From Turicibacter sanguinis (GTDB taxonomy: Bacteria > Bacillota_I > Bacilli_A > MOL361 > Turicibacteraceae), in assembly GCF_013046825.1 (NCBI RefSeq), contig NZ_CP053187.1, positions 981,501 to 1,045,500 of the forward strand: a stretch of 64,000 nt of DNA, read 5' to 3'. The notes below the pieces were generated by a model that saw only the letters and a program-made list of their open reading frames with translations, had not been told where the DNA came from and ran no database searches. The first letter of the stretch is position 1; each line of letters opens with the position of its first letter. The position numbers were made by a program, and so were the translations under genes. Below are positions 36,468 through 50,584 of this stretch, one piece after another.

Positions 36468-37862
36468 ATAAAAACTCATTGGATTAGGTGCATAACTCGG
36501 TTGGGATCCAGTATTGGTCCGTATCTCAAAATGAAGATGAGGACCTGTACTATTCCCCGTATTACCAGCCTTTCCAATTAATTGCCCTCCTGCCACAACT
36601 TGTCCAACAGATACATCAACCTTACTTAAATGAGCATAGCGAGTATAATATCCATTGTTATGATTAATCAAAATACTATATCCATAAGCCCCGTTCCAGC
36701 CAGCTTGAACGATAACCCCATTATCAGCTGCATAAACAGGCTGTCCCACATAAGCCGAAATATCTAAAGCATAATGACCACTATAGCATAAATAAGCACA
36801 GCTAATCGTATATCGTGATGTTGGCCATTTCCAATCCTTTGTCCCACGACTCGGAATTTCCTTCGTTCCCTTTACAACAATACGATTTTGAGCCTCATTT
36901 AGTACTTTTTCACTCAACTTTTCTTGAGAAACCTGTTCTCCATTAATATAGGACTCCTTGTAAGATGTCAGCTTAATACCATTATACCCTTCCTGCTCTG
37001 TATATGTTTCCCCCACAGGAAGATTTGGATCCTCTATCGTCTCAGTTATATACTCAATCACTTCTTGCTTTACAACTTCTTTTTCAACCTGAATTTGGAC
37101 GGATTGCATCATCGGCGTAACATTAAATTTTTGCCCAACATAAGGTATCGCCTGGTTACTTAAAACACGATAATTTAATAATTTGAAATCATTATATTTC
37201 AAATCATTTAATGATGCCAAAGTTTCAATTGTACTATCATTTTCTAAAATACCTACTTTAACAGGATCTTTTTCGCCAGTTAAAATCAGATTTCCAATCT
37301 CCTGTTTAGTAACTAAATCATCAATATTACAAATAGAACTAGAATACTCAACACTTGGACTAAATTTAATTCCAATAACCTGTTCTCCTTCAGTCATCAG
37401 AGGTTCAATCTTTAAATTTGTATCCTTTACACGCTTTAAATCAGATTCAGAAATATATAACTGAAATAATGATTCAATCTCTTTTTCAACTTCAGTAACA
37501 TCCTTTACGCACATATTAGCTGAACCAACTTTAACATAATATCCTTTTGTTTTAAACTTAACATTTTCATCAATATAATTGATGACTTCCTCATCTTTCG
37601 GAATATGCGGAATATATGTTACCTCTTGTTCAATTCGAACATTATCAGGAATAATTAAATCCTCTAATTTATAGTGATTTAGATAAGATTCAATCTTCTT
37701 TTCCTCATATTCTTCATATATTGCAATATCACTTAAAACACCTATCATCTGATCATTAACATAAACCCGATAAATAATCTGGCTTATATCCCCCGCATAT
37801 GCAGATATAAGTGGTATAAAGCACAATATGATAAGAATAATACTCATTCCCCGTTTTTTCAT
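36465..37862 (-). CDS. Secreted M23 peptidase with G5 domain
   Basis: The 465-residue protein has a signal peptide (MSIILIILCFIPLISAYAG within residues 6-24) and an N-terminal region of two repeats resembling Zn-peptidase pro-domains. A G5 domain follows (about 255-335; EYITETIEDPNLPVGE), then a C-terminal M23/LytM domain (about 345-465). Catalytic zinc ligands are visible in HYALDIS and in HLHFEI, with HLSKV between. It should cleave peptidoglycan cross-links outside the cell. The gene is near walJ, fitting a cell-wall context, and is monocistronic. Confidence 0.9.
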   Translation of the reverse strand: MKKRGMSIILIILCFIPLISAYAGDISQIIYRVYVNDQMIGVLSDIAIYEEYEEKKIESYLNHYKLEDLIIPDNVRIEQEVTYIPHIPKDEEVINYIDENVKFKTKGYYVKVGSANMCVKDVTEVEKEIESLFQLYISESDLKRVKDTNLKIEPLMTEGEQVIGIKFSPSVEYSSSICNIDDLVTKQEIGNLILTGEKDPVKVGILENDSTIETLASLNDLKYNDFKLLNYRVLSNQAIPYVGQKFNVTPMMQSVQIQVEKEVVKQEVIEYITETIEDPNLPVGETYTEQEGYNGIKLTSYKESYINGEQVSQEKLSEKVLNEAQNRIVVKGTKEIPSRGTKDWKWPTSRYTISCAYLCYSGHYALDISAYVGQPVYAADNGVIVQAGWNGAYGYSILINHNNGYYTRYAHLSKVDVSVGQVVAGGQLIGKAGNTGNSTGPHLHFEIRTNTGSQPSYAPNPMSFY

Positions 37863-37966
37863 CTTATCACTCTCATCTTCAGTTGGTATATTATACTAAT
37901 ATTTTACTTTAATCTAATCTCACTGTCAAAACACTTTCATGTCTAATAATGCGTTTATACAAATTA

Positions 37967-37995
37967 AAAAGGAGTACTATACAGTACTCCTCTGA
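37967..37995 (-). terminator. Terminator after serS
   Basis: A palindromic stem AGGAGTACT/AGTACTCCT, followed on the minus strand by TTTTTAATTTG, ends serS. Confidence 0.8.
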
Positions 37996-38007
37996 CTAAG
38001 ATACAAA

Positions 38008-39303
<1,296 letters not shown>

Positions 39304-39361
39304 TTAGCATCAATTCAATCATCAACATCCCATTTCAGTTCAAAGATTTAAAAGAAAATAA

Positions 39362-39612
39362 AAAAATCTCGTCCCTGAATTAGGGACGAGATTAACCCGC
39401 GTTGCCACCCTAGTTGCCTCTTGTTCCACGTGGAACAATTTAGAGACCCCTTACAAAGATAACGGTTATACCGTGAATAAATACTCATCAATGACTTTCT
39501 TCATTCCGCTCCTAGGTTGATTCTTAATCTCCTATACATCAGTTTACACCAACCACTGACTCTCTATGCTATAGAAAGAAAATTACTAATCCTAATCAAT
39601 GCTTTATTATTT
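39362..39612 (-). ncRNA. Serine T-box leader of serS
   Basis: On the minus strand the leader contains the T-box core AGGGTGGCAACGCGGG. This precedes a GC-rich intrinsic terminator (ATCTCGTCCCT with its complement followed by seven T), and upstream sequence forms stem I. Uncharged tRNA binds the leader and stabilises the antiterminator, raising serS expression. The specifier triplet was not assigned with confidence. The element also carries a perfect parS palindrome (39422-39437). Confidence 0.9.
39422..39437. promoter_or_regulatory. Perfect palindromic parS site
   Basis: TGTTCCACGTGGAACA is an exact 16-bp palindrome of the parS type bound by ParB/Spo0J. It lies in the serS T-box leader about 7.4 kb from the spo0J gene. 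As RNA it would form a hairpin, so it could serve a dual role. Confidence 0.75.
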
Positions 39613-39618
39613 ACTTGT

Positions 39619-39647
39619 AATATAACACTATACATTTTTTTTGTCAA
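39619..39647 (-). promoter_or_regulatory. Promoter of the serS T-box transcript
   Basis: On the minus strand, consensus TTGACA and TATATT are separated by 17 bp, just before the leader. Confidence 0.8.
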
Positions 39648-39657
39648 TATTATATCA

Positions 39658-39702
39658 GAAGCAGTAGTTTTTTACATTTAATACTGCTTCTATAGGTTTA
39701 TC
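39658..39702. repeat. Inverted repeat downstream of gyrA
   Basis: GAAGCAGTA and TACTGCTTC pair across about 15 nt between gyrA and the serS promoter; no strong T run follows on the minus strand, so termination is uncertain. Confidence 0.4.
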
Positions 39703-39792
39703 TATTGATATGAATTCTGACATCACATATGTACATTAGTTTATATTATTATGTCTCATTAAATTTAATTATATGCGCATAAGACCTATTGT

Positions 39793-42294
39793 TTATTCTT
39801 TTTCTTCTAATAAAATTTCTGAAGCTTCGGTATTTTCAACCTTTTCAGTTGCTAATTCCTCTGTATGCTCTTCTTCATGTTCAACAAGTGCCACACTTGA
39901 TACAAATTGATCATCAGTTAATCGAATTAACGTTACCCCTTGTGTTGCACGTCCTGTTTGTGAAATTTGGCTAATCGGTGTACGAATAATAATACCTTTA
40001 TTCGTTACAATTAATAAATCTTCTTCACCTGTTACAGTTTTCATTGCAACTAATGAACCATTTTTATCTGTAATATTAATTGTTTTAACACCTTTTCCAC
40101 CACGGCTAGTTTTACGATATTCACTAATTGGAGTACGTTTTCCAAATCCTTTTTCAGAAACAATTAAAATTTCTTGATCCTCAGTTACGATTTCCATTCC
40201 AACTGCAACTTCTCCCTCTTCAAGGTTAATTCCTCGAACTCCGGCAGCTGTACGTCCCATTGAACGAACTTGATCTTCCTCAAACCATACTAATTTACCA
40301 CCACTTGATGCGATAACAATATCATTTGAACCAGTTGTTTTTCTGACTCCAATTAACTCATCATCTTCACGCAATGATAAAGCAATTAAACCATTTGTTC
40401 TAATATTACCAAATGCTGATAACGTTGTACGTTTAACGACTCCGGTACGAGTTGCAAAGAATAAGAACTCATTCTCATTGAACTCTTTAACTGGAATAAT
40501 CGCACTAATTTCCTCATCTTGTGCAATTTCAATAATATTGACAATCGGTAATCCTTTAGCTGTTCTACCATATTCTGGAATAGTATAAGCTTTCTTCTGA
40601 TATACCTTACCTTTATTCGTGAAGAATAATAAATAATCATGCGTAGAAGTTGATAGCAACTCTTTTACATAATCATCATCATGAGTTCCCATACCTTGGA
40701 CACCACGTCCTCCACGGTTTTGAGAACGATATGTTGAGATAGGTTGGCGTTTAATATATCCATTATTCGTTAATGTGATAATGACTTGTTCTTCTGGAAT
40801 TAAATCTTCATCCTCAATATCAAAATCAGAACCACGAACAATCTCAGTACGACGATCATCACCATGCTTAATCATTACTTCTGTTAACTCATCGCGGATA
40901 ATACCATGTACACGATACTCATTAGCTAAAATATCTTTTAAATCAGCAATTAAAGTCACTAAATTTTGATATTCATCCTCAATTTTGTCACGTTCTAAAC
41001 CTGTTAAACGACGTAAACGCATCTCAAGAATTGCTTTACCTTGACGTTCAGAGAATGAGAATTCTGAAATTAAGTTATTTAATGCTTCCTCATCATTTGA
41101 AGAACCACGAATAATTGCAATAATACGATCAATATGATCAAGCGCAATACGGAATCCTTCTAAAATATGAGCACGATCTTCTGCTTTATTTAAATCAAAT
41201 TGCGTACGGCGTACAATAACTTCTACCTGATGTTTGATATACGCTGCAATAATCTCTTTTAAGTTTAATACTTTAGGTTGCCCATCTTGAAGAGCTAACA
41301 TATTAATTCCGTAAGAAACTTGTAATTGAGTTAATTTGAATAAGTTATTTAACATAACCTGTGGATTAACATCCTTACGCAATTCAATAACAATTCGAGT
41401 TCCTTCACGGTTAGACTCATTACGTAAATCTGTAATTCCATCTAAACGTTTCTCCTTAACTAACTCAGCAATTTTTTCAATTAAACGTTCACGGTTAACT
41501 TGGTAAGGAATTTCAGTTACTAAAATTGAATATTTCCCACCATGACCTTCGATAATTTCACATTTTGAACGCATCATAATTGAACCATTACCAGTTTCAT
41601 AAGCGTTACGGATACCTTTAGTCCCTAAAATTAAAGCCCCTGTTGGTAAATCCGGCCCTTTAATATGTTCCATTAATCCTAAAACATCGATTTCTGGATT
41701 CTCCATATAAGCTAAACAGGCGTTAATCACCTCTGTTAAGTTATGTGGAGGAATATTGGTAGCCATACCTACTGCAATCCCAGTTGTACCATTAACTAAT
41801 AAACTTGGAAAACGTGCTGGTAGAACAACTGGCTCATGTTCTTCACCATCAAAGTTAGGTTGGAAATCAATCGTATTTTTATTAATATCACGCATCATTT
41901 CCATCGCAAGTTTTGACATTCTTGCTTCTGTATAACGCATTGCGGCTGCTCCGTCACCATCGATAGAACCAAAGTTTCCGTGACCGTCAACTAAAGGATA
42001 ACGATAACTAAAATCTTGTGCCATACGTACCATGGCATCATAAACAGACGAGTCCCCATGAGGATGGTACTTGGCAATTACGTCCCCGACGATACGGGCA
42101 GACTTTTTATATGGTTTATCACTGTGCATTCCTAAATCATTCATCGAATATAATATACGACGATGTACAGGTTTTAAACCGTCACGAACATCCGGTAAAG
42201 CACGCGATACAATAACACTCATTGCATAATCAATGAATGAAGTTTTCATTTCTTTTGCTATGTTATGTGGTTTAACTTGATCATATCCAGACAT
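39793..42294 (-). CDS. gyrA: DNA gyrase subunit A
   Basis: GyrA cuts and religates DNA in the gyrase A2B2 complex. The 833-residue protein has the winged-helix DNA-binding site with [17 protein letters not shown] (quinolone-determining region with Ser at the resistance position) and the catalytic tyrosine in [13 protein letters not shown]-terminal beta-pinwheel carries the GyrA box QNRGGRGV. The start ATG follows AAGGAGG, 31 bp after gyrB. Orientation is leading-strand, away from dnaA. Confidence 0.98.
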   Translation of the reverse strand: MSGYDQVKPHNIAKEMKTSFIDYAMSVIVSRALPDVRDGLKPVHRRILYSMNDLGMHSDKPYKKSARIVGDVIAKYHPHGDSSVYDAMVRMAQDFSYRYPLVDGHGNFGSIDGDGAAAMRYTEARMSKLAMEMMRDINKNTIDFQPNFDGEEHEPVVLPARFPSLLVNGTTGIAVGMATNIPPHNLTEVINACLAYMENPEIDVLGLMEHIKGPDLPTGALILGTKGIRNAYETGNGSIMMRSKCEIIEGHGGKYSILVTEIPYQVNRERLIEKIAELVKEKRLDGITDLRNESNREGTRIVIELRKDVNPQVMLNNLFKLTQLQVSYGINMLALQDGQPKVLNLKEIIAAYIKHQVEVIVRRTQFDLNKAEDRAHILEGFRIALDHIDRIIAIIRGSSNDEEALNNLISEFSFSERQGKAILEMRLRRLTGLERDKIEDEYQNLVTLIADLKDILANEYRVHGIIRDELTEVMIKHGDDRRTEIVRGSDFDIEDEDLIPEEQVIITLTNNGYIKRQPISTYRSQNRGGRGVQGMGTHDDDYVKELLSTSTHDYLLFFTNKGKVYQKKAYTIPEYGRTAKGLPIVNIIEIAQDEEISAIIPVKEFNENEFLFFATRTGVVKRTTLSAFGNIRTNGLIALSLREDDELIGVRKTTGSNDIVIASSGGKLVWFEEDQVRSMGRTAAGVRGINLEEGEVAVGMEIVTEDQEILIVSEKGFGKRTPISEYRKTSRGGKGVKTINITDKNGSLVAMKTVTGEEDLLIVTNKGIIIRTPISQISQTGRATQGVTLIRLTDDQFVSSVALVEHEEEHTEELATEKVENTEASEILLEEKE

Positions 42295-42325
42295 TTTCGT
42301 TCCTCCTTATAGATGTTGCTTCAAA

Positions 42326-45347
<3,022 letters not shown>

Positions 45348-45361
45348 AAGAATCTTCCTAT

Positions 45362-45580
45362 CTACTCAGCGACAATGACAAATTCGCCAACTTCATCAAT
45401 TACAATCACGTCACCTGGATAAAGTTTTCGTCCACGACGATTATCACGTTCATTGTTAATATAGACTGGAATTTCTTCTAAGAAGAACTTTACATTTCCT
45501 CCACTTTCAATGATGTTTTCAAACTTCAAAAACTGTCCTAGAGTAATGTACTCGCTCGTAATAAATACTTCAGTTTGCAT
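45362..45580 (-). CDS. yaaA: S4 domain protein YaaA
   Basis: A 72-residue S4-fold RNA-binding protein (TLGQFLKFENIIESGGNVKFFL and VYINNERDNRRGRKLYPGD), normally encoded between dnaN and recF. Its function is probably in ribosome or RNA binding. It is the promoter-proximal gene of yaaA-recF-gyrB-gyrA here, with dnaN some 10 kb away. Confidence 0.93.
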   Translation of the reverse strand: MQTEVFITSEYITLGQFLKFENIIESGGNVKFFLEEIPVYINNERDNRRGRKLYPGDVIVIDEVGEFVIVAE

Positions 45581-45651
45581 GTTTAATCACCTTTTTCTTT
45601 CTATATATATTATAGCATATTTTACATTTTTTTAACACGTCATTCCAAAAT

Positions 45652-45689
45652 AAAAAGCGTTGAAATCAGTGATTTCAACGCTTTTTTTT
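45652..45689 (-). terminator. Terminator after the DUF951 gene
   Basis: AAAAGCGTTGAAATCA pairs with its complement across 3 nt; on the minus strand the T run follows. This marks the junction between the spo0J block and yaaA. Confidence 0.88.
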
Positions 45690-45722
45690 AGTTACTGCAA
45701 ACCTAACTTTTACAGTACAATT

Positions 45723-45932
45723 TTATTCATTTACAGCTTCACTTGCAGAGACTAAAACTTTCTTAATTTTCTTCTTAAATTCAGGTCTTGGCATCATCAA
45801 AGTGCGTTCACAATGGCAACATTTAATCTTAATATCTGCCCCTAAACGAATCACTTGCCAACGATTTGTCCCACAAGGATGTTGTTTCTTCATTTCAACA
45901 ATATCATTAAGTCCAAATACAATATTATTCAT
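45723..45932 (-). CDS. DUF951 domain-containing protein (YyzM-like)
   Basis: The 69-residue protein has the DUF951 core GLNDIVEMKKQHPCGTNRW and a CxxC pair in IKCCHCERTLMMPRPEF, so it probably binds zinc. It overlaps the mscS stop by 8 bp (ATGAATAA) and has GGAGG 11 nt upstream inside mscS. In Firmicutes it is usually followed by ychF and rpsF, which are absent here. Confidence 0.88.
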   Translation of the reverse strand: MNNIVFGLNDIVEMKKQHPCGTNRWQVIRLGADIKIKCCHCERTLMMPRPEFKKKIKKVLVSASEAVNE

Positions 45933-46839
45933 TGACTGCATTGCCTCCATTATGTTGGTATACAACCATGCGTGGGAATGGAATTTCAATCCCTTTTTCA
46001 TCAAAAGTTAGTTTGATTATCTTACGTAATTCACGTTGAATATGCCACTGTGTCGTCGGCTGTACTTCAGCGATCATACGAATAACCACTTCAGATGCCC
46101 CAAGTTCTTGTACCCCAAGTACTACTGGTCTTTTAATAATCTCATCATATAAATCAAATGTACGCGTCGCAACTTCTTCAAGTGTAGATAAAGCTTTATT
46201 TAAATCCGCTTCATAAGCTACACTAATATCAACAACTGCTTGCCCATTTGAAATGGAATGATTAATAACTTTATTAATATTACCATTTGGAATAATAACT
46301 GTTTCTCCTGTTAAAACGCGTATCTTAACAGAACGTAATCCAATCTCAACAACTGTACCTGTTGCTCCATCAACTTCAATAAAATCTCCCACTGAGAATA
46401 AATCTTCAAACACAATGAAAAATCCCATTGCAATATCGTCAAGCATACTTTTAGCAGCAAATGCAAAGACAACTGCAAAACTTCCTGTCCCTACTAATAA
46501 TGTTTGAATCGGAACAAATACACCTAAAACGGCAATTAATCCTATAATATTAATCATATAACGCCAAATATTTAAAACAAGACTCTCAAGTGTCCCTTTA
46601 CGACGATTCGTTCCACCTGTCATCTTTTGTAATTTATCGATATTAACAGCGAATGCACGCTTAATAATATTCTTACCAATGCGACGAACAATTGATAAAA
46701 CAATGATAATCGCAATCACAGTAAAAATATCAAAAGCAAATTGAACTAAAAATTCTTCAATTTTGTCCATTGAAAAGAATTTAGCAATACCATCTGCTGT
46801 TGACATTGCTTGCTCTAAATTAGTTAAAAATAAATTCAA
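45925..46839 (-). CDS. MscS-family mechanosensitive ion channel
   Basis: The 304-residue protein has three transmembrane helices in the first 130 residues. The MscS pore helix and beta domain follow (SFAVVFAFAAKSMLDDIAMGFFIVFEDLF as separate segments; VGDFIEVDGATGTVVEIGLRS). Such channels relieve turgor on hypo-osmotic shock. It starts at TTG (46839), 8 nt from AAGGAA, directly after spo0J, and is coupled to DUF951. In many Firmicutes the same gene lies in the parAB-ychF region. Confidence 0.9.
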   Translation of the reverse strand: MNLFLTNLEQAMSTADGIAKFFSMDKIEEFLVQFAFDIFTVIAIIIVLSIVRRIGKNIIKRAFAVNIDKLQKMTGGTNRRKGTLESLVLNIWRYMINIIGLIAVLGVFVPIQTLLVGTGSFAVVFAFAAKSMLDDIAMGFFIVFEDLFSVGDFIEVDGATGTVVEIGLRSVKIRVLTGETVIIPNGNINKVINHSISNGQAVVDISVAYEADLNKALSTLEEVATRTFDLYDEIIKRPVVLGVQELGASEVVIRMIAEVQPTTQWHIQRELRKIIKLTFDEKGIEIPFPRMVVYQHNGGNAVNE

Positions 46840-46857
46840 TTCTATCGTTCCTTACTA

Positions 46858-47736
46858 TTATAATTCTATACCCATTATCTCGAGTAAATGATTTAAGTTA
46901 TCAAGATCATTATAGTTAATAATAATCTGACCCTTACCTTGTTTTTCTTTAATTTTAACTTTCGTTCCGAAATAAGACTCTAGATTCGTTTTAACATAAT
47001 CTAGATGTGGATTTAATACTTTCGTTACTTTCTTTTCTATTTCCGGTTGATTAATTGACGCGTCTTTAATTAAATCTTCTAATTCACGAACTGAAATTTG
47101 TTTTTCTTTAATAACATTCGCAAATTTAATGATTAAATCTTCATCTTTTAATCCAGCTAAAACTTTTCCATGTCCTACTGAAATTATATTATTTTCAATA
47201 TCATCTTGAACAACACGTGGTAATTGTAATAAGCGCATCGTATTTGCAATATAAGCACGACTTTTTCCAATACGTTCAGCTAATCTTTCTTGTGTTAAAT
47301 CTAACTTTTGCATCAACATTTTATAAGCTTCCGCTTCTTCAATTGCCGTTAAATCTTCACGTTGTAAGTTTTCAATTAAAGCATATTCCATCATTAAATG
47401 ATCGTTAAATTCACGAACAATAGCTGGAATCGTTTGAAGATTTGCTTTTTGTGCAGCCCTAAAACGACGTTCCCCTGCAATAATGATGTAACCTTTAATG
47501 TCTTTTTTAACAATAATCGGCTGAAATACTCCATGCTCTTTAATCGAAAGAGCTAATTCATTAATCTTAGTCTCATCAAAATATTTACGTGGTTGATAAG
47601 GATTTGGACGAAGTGTTTTCACATCTAACTGCTGAACAACTTCTCCTTCTTTTACTTGCTCAAAAGATTCAATACTTTCAATATCATGTTCTTGAAATAA
47701 GGCACCTAAACCTCTTCCTAATCTATTAGTCGACAT
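46858..47736 (-). CDS. spo0J: Chromosome partitioning protein ParB/Spo0J
   Basis: ParB-CTP binds parS and spreads to organise the origin region. The 292-residue protein starts LGRGLGALFQ and has the arginine patch GERRFRAAQ (CTP binding), NPYQPRK, the LTAIEEAEAYK segment and an HTH region with QERLAERIGKSRAYIAN. The C-terminal dimerisation domain follows. It overlaps soj by 11 bp. parS-type palindromes are present at 39422-39437 and, less perfect, at 38950 and 3369. Confidence 0.96.
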   Translation of the reverse strand: MSTNRLGRGLGALFQEHDIESIESFEQVKEGEVVQQLDVKTLRPNPYQPRKYFDETKINELALSIKEHGVFQPIIVKKDIKGYIIIAGERRFRAAQKANLQTIPAIVREFNDHLMMEYALIENLQREDLTAIEEAEAYKMLMQKLDLTQERLAERIGKSRAYIANTMRLLQLPRVVQDDIENNIISVGHGKVLAGLKDEDLIIKFANVIKEKQISVRELEDLIKDASINQPEIEKKVTKVLNPHLDYVKTNLESYFGTKVKIKEKQGKGQIIINYNDLDNLNHLLEIMGIEL

Positions 47737-48493
47737 TGTTCTTAACCACCTCTTTAGCTAAATCAACATAAAATTGAGCAGCAGACGATTTTTCATCATA
47801 GGCAATAATTGATTTTCCAAACGATGGTGCTTCACTTAAACGAACCAAACGTGGAATAATCGTATTAAAAACTTTTTCTTTAAAATATAGTTTTACTTCG
47901 TTAATAACATCAAGTCCTAAACGAGTACGACGGTCAAGCATCGTTAATAAAACACCTTCGATTGATAAATTTCGATTTAAACGTCTTTGAACAATACGAA
48001 TTGTATTTAATAACTGCGTTAATCCCTCTAATGCATAATATTCACATTGAACTGGAATTAATGTCGAATCTGCGGCAGATAACGCATTAATAGTTAGTAA
48101 TCCAAGTGAAGGTGGACAATCAATGATAATGTAATCAAAATAATCTTTTACCTGCTCTAATTTCGGCAATAATTTAAACTCACGTTCTTTTTCCATTACA
48201 ATCATCGCTTCAAATCCCGCTAATTCCTGTGAAGATGGAATTAAAAATAAATTTTCTTCATTTGTTTTTAAAATTACCTGATTTGTTGGTATCTCATCAA
48301 CTAATAAATCAAACACAGTTAACTCAGCATCACCTTTATAAACCCCAATTCCTGTAGAAGCGTTAGCTTGGGGATCCATATCGACAAGTAAAACTTTATG
48401 TCCCAAGTGAGCCAACGATGCTGATAAGTTAATACTAGATGTCGTCTTACCAACTCCACCTTTTTGGTTCGTTATAGCGATAATTTTCCCCAT
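47726..48493 (-). CDS. soj: Chromosome partitioning ATPase ParA/Soj
   Basis: The 255-residue deviant Walker-type ATPase has the KGGVGKTTSSINL motif (about 11-23) and DCPPSLG, and regulates DnaA and origin segregation in Bacilli. It is the first gene of soj-spo0J-mscS-DUF951. The start ATG follows GGAGGGTTAAT. Confidence 0.97.
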   Translation of the reverse strand: MGKIIAITNQKGGVGKTTSSINLSASLAHLGHKVLLVDMDPQANASTGIGVYKGDAELTVFDLLVDEIPTNQVILKTNEENLFLIPSSQELAGFEAMIVMEKEREFKLLPKLEQVKDYFDYIIIDCPPSLGLLTINALSAADSTLIPVQCEYYALEGLTQLLNTIRIVQRRLNRNLSIEGVLLTMLDRRTRLGLDVINEVKLYFKEKVFNTIIPRLVRLSEAPSFGKSIIAYDEKSSAAQFYVDLAKEVVKNNVD

Positions 48494-48837
48494 ATTAACC
48501 CTCCTAAAGTCATACTTGTTAATATTTTACCATGAAATGATATTATATTAAAAATAAATTTTAGCAGATAATTGTGTATTTTGTGATTTTTATAATACAT
48601 AAAATCTTATCTTGTAGATATATAGGATTATTATAAACAATACCTAATTTTTTATCAAAAAATGGCGTCTAATTTGTCCACCTGTGAATAACTCTACATT
48701 CAAAATAAATCTACAAATAACTTGCCCAAAATCATTAACTTTACAATAAAAGATATTTAGTATTCACTTTTCAAAATTTATAGCCCATTTTTACTATTAA
48801 ACTCAAACTTACAACTTTTTCCCCTAATTATTAATAG
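48494..48837. other. Spacer between soj and noc
   Basis: This 344-bp stretch must contain the soj promoter on the minus strand. It is AT-rich; I see a near-consensus DnaA box TGTGAATAA at 48683-48691 and no gene. Confidence 0.45.
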
Positions 48838-48871
48838 AAAAAAAAACAGGATGAATAATCCTGTTTTTTTT
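48838..48871 (-). terminator. Terminator after noc
   Basis: AAAAACAGGAT pairs with ATCCTGTTTTTT around a short loop, bounded by long A and T runs. Confidence 0.85.
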
Positions 48872-48875
48872 TCTA

Positions 48876-49697
48876 TTAATGTTTATTTTTAGGAAGGGAA
48901 ATTTTAATCACATAAGAATCCTCTAATTCTTCTGTTTCATGAGCAACTTTCATTCCTGTTTTTTCAACCATCATAATTGCTTGTTTAAACGTATTCATTG
49001 CAATACGATAATCTCTTGGAACACGAGAAATTGTTTTTGGCTTCGTCGGCTTTTGAACTGGATTTAATGTCTCATCAATTAAACGTTCTGTTTCTGATAC
49101 ATTTAAATCCTTTTCAATCACTTTATTTAATAACTCTAACTGTAACTCTTCCTCTTTTACCACTAATAATGCACGTGCGTGACGTTCCGTAATTTTACGT
49201 TCTAAAACAGCCTGTTGCACCGTTTCAGATAAATTTAATAAACGAATTTTATTAGCAACCGTCGATTGAGATTTTCCCATCTGTTTTGCTAAAGTCGCCT
49301 GCGTAATACCATGTAAATCAATTAACTGTTTGTAAGCTAAAGCTTCCTCGATTGCCGTTAAATCTTCACGTTGAATATTTTCAACAATCGCAATTGATGC
49401 TGATTTTTTATCATCATAATCACGAATAATAGCAGGAACTTTATCTAATCCAATTAATTTTGATGCACGATAACGTCGTTCTCCGGCGATAATTTCATAT
49501 CCATCTTTTAATTTTCTTACCACGATTGGTTGAATAACCCCGTGTTCCCTAATTGATTCTGATAATTCCAAAATCTTTTCGTCATTAAAAATATTTCGTG
49601 GTTGATATTTATTCGGAACAATTTTTGCAATAGGTAATTGAGTTACTTCATCTTTTACTTGATTGTGCGAGTCATCTTTCGAAAAAAAGCTAAACAC
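48876..49697 (-). CDS. noc: Nucleoid occlusion protein Noc
   Basis: This 273-residue protein is a ParB paralogue with NKYQPRNIF, GERRYRASKL and the central HTH (GITQATLAKQMGKSQSTVANK). Its place directly after rsmG, and the presence of a second, separate Spo0J, identify it as Noc. Noc binds NBS DNA and membrane to prevent division over the nucleoid. A GGGGGAC-type ribosome binding site precedes the start. It has its own terminator. Confidence 0.92.
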   Translation of the reverse strand: MFSFFSKDDSHNQVKDEVTQLPIAKIVPNKYQPRNIFNDEKILELSESIREHGVIQPIVVRKLKDGYEIIAGERRYRASKLIGLDKVPAIIRDYDDKKSASIAIVENIQREDLTAIEEALAYKQLIDLHGITQATLAKQMGKSQSTVANKIRLLNLSETVQQAVLERKITERHARALLVVKEEELQLELLNKVIEKDLNVSETERLIDETLNPVQKPTKPKTISRVPRDYRIAMNTFKQAIMMVEKTGMKVAHETEELEDSYVIKISLPKNKH

Positions 49698-49810
49698 CCT
49701 ATGTCCCCCTTATAGTAAAATAAAAAAAGAATTAATGTTTAAATTATAACGTATTTTTCTTCTTTTTTCTATCATTTATAAAGTCTTGTCCTGACAACTG
49801 ACAGTTAATG

Positions 49811-50524
49811 CTATTTTATTGGCTTATTTTTAATCTGCCCGTATGCTCTTGGATACTTGTTTGGTGTCTTTTTGTATTTTTTTGTATAAATATTAGTTCG
49901 AGTTCCCGCTTCTTCGGGTAACTCAATATGTTTGACTTCAATGATTTCCACACCAAATGTTTCTAATGCTTTTTTAGATTCTTTTAATTCTTCATCACCT
50001 GTTTGACCTTTTAGAGCAATAAAGAATCCACCCTCTTTAACTAAAGGCACACATAACTCAGATAAAACATTTAATCTTGCAACCGCACGTGCTGTTACAA
50101 TATCAAACGATTCACGATGTTTATCTGCATATTCTTCAGCACGTGAATGATAAGCCTTGATATTTTGAAGCTTTGTTTCCGCAATAACATGATTTAAAAA
50201 GTTCACACGTTTTCCTAGGGAATCGACTAAATCCATCTTTAAATGTGGATAAACGATTTTCACCGGTAAAGCTGGGAATCCTGCTCCAGATCCAACATCA
50301 CATAAAGATTCACACTTGTGGATATCTTTAAACATTAAAAATGCAAGTAACGAATCATAGAAATGTTTTAAATAAACTTCATTAACTTCAGTTATTCCAG
50401 TTAAATTCATTTTTTCATTCCATTCAACTAATAATTCAAAATAACGATGTAATTGCCATTTTTGCTCTTCCGTTAACTCAATTCCAAATTCTTTTAATGC
50501 CTCATAAAATTGTTGTGGTGTCAT
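49811..50524 (-). CDS. rsmG: 16S rRNA (guanine527-N7)-methyltransferase RsmG
   Basis: The 237-residue SAM enzyme has KMNLTGITE, CDVGSGAGFPALPVKI (SAM motif I) and DIVTARAVARLNVLSEL. The C-terminus is extended by a basic KYPRAYGQIKNKPIK tail. It lies 61 bp downstream of mnmG on the same strand. Confidence 0.96.
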   Translation of the reverse strand: MTPQQFYEALKEFGIELTEEQKWQLHRYFELLVEWNEKMNLTGITEVNEVYLKHFYDSLLAFLMFKDIHKCESLCDVGSGAGFPALPVKIVYPHLKMDLVDSLGKRVNFLNHVIAETKLQNIKAYHSRAEEYADKHRESFDIVTARAVARLNVLSELCVPLVKEGGFFIALKGQTGDEELKESKKALETFGVEIIEVKHIELPEEAGTRTNIYTKKYKKTPNKYPRAYGQIKNKPIK

Positions 50525-50537
50525 TATTTCATCTCCT

Positions 50538-50583
50538 TACTCGACAAAGAGTTAAGAAAGCGTCCTTCCTTAACTCTTTTTTT
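50538..50583. terminator. Hairpin between mnmG and rsmG
   Basis: AAGAGTTAAG and its complement form a 10-bp stem over 13-14 nt. The T run follows on the plus strand (seven T), whereas on the minus strand, which is transcribed here, it is followed by TTTGTCG. It may act as a partial attenuator or mark a former plus-strand gene end. Confidence 0.5.
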
Positions 50584-50584
50584 A

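Noticed and set aside
45723-46004. Longer 93-aa frame for the DUF951 gene
   Set aside because: The extra N-terminal residues are the mscS coding region in another frame; the GGAGG and the family's usual start point to 45932.
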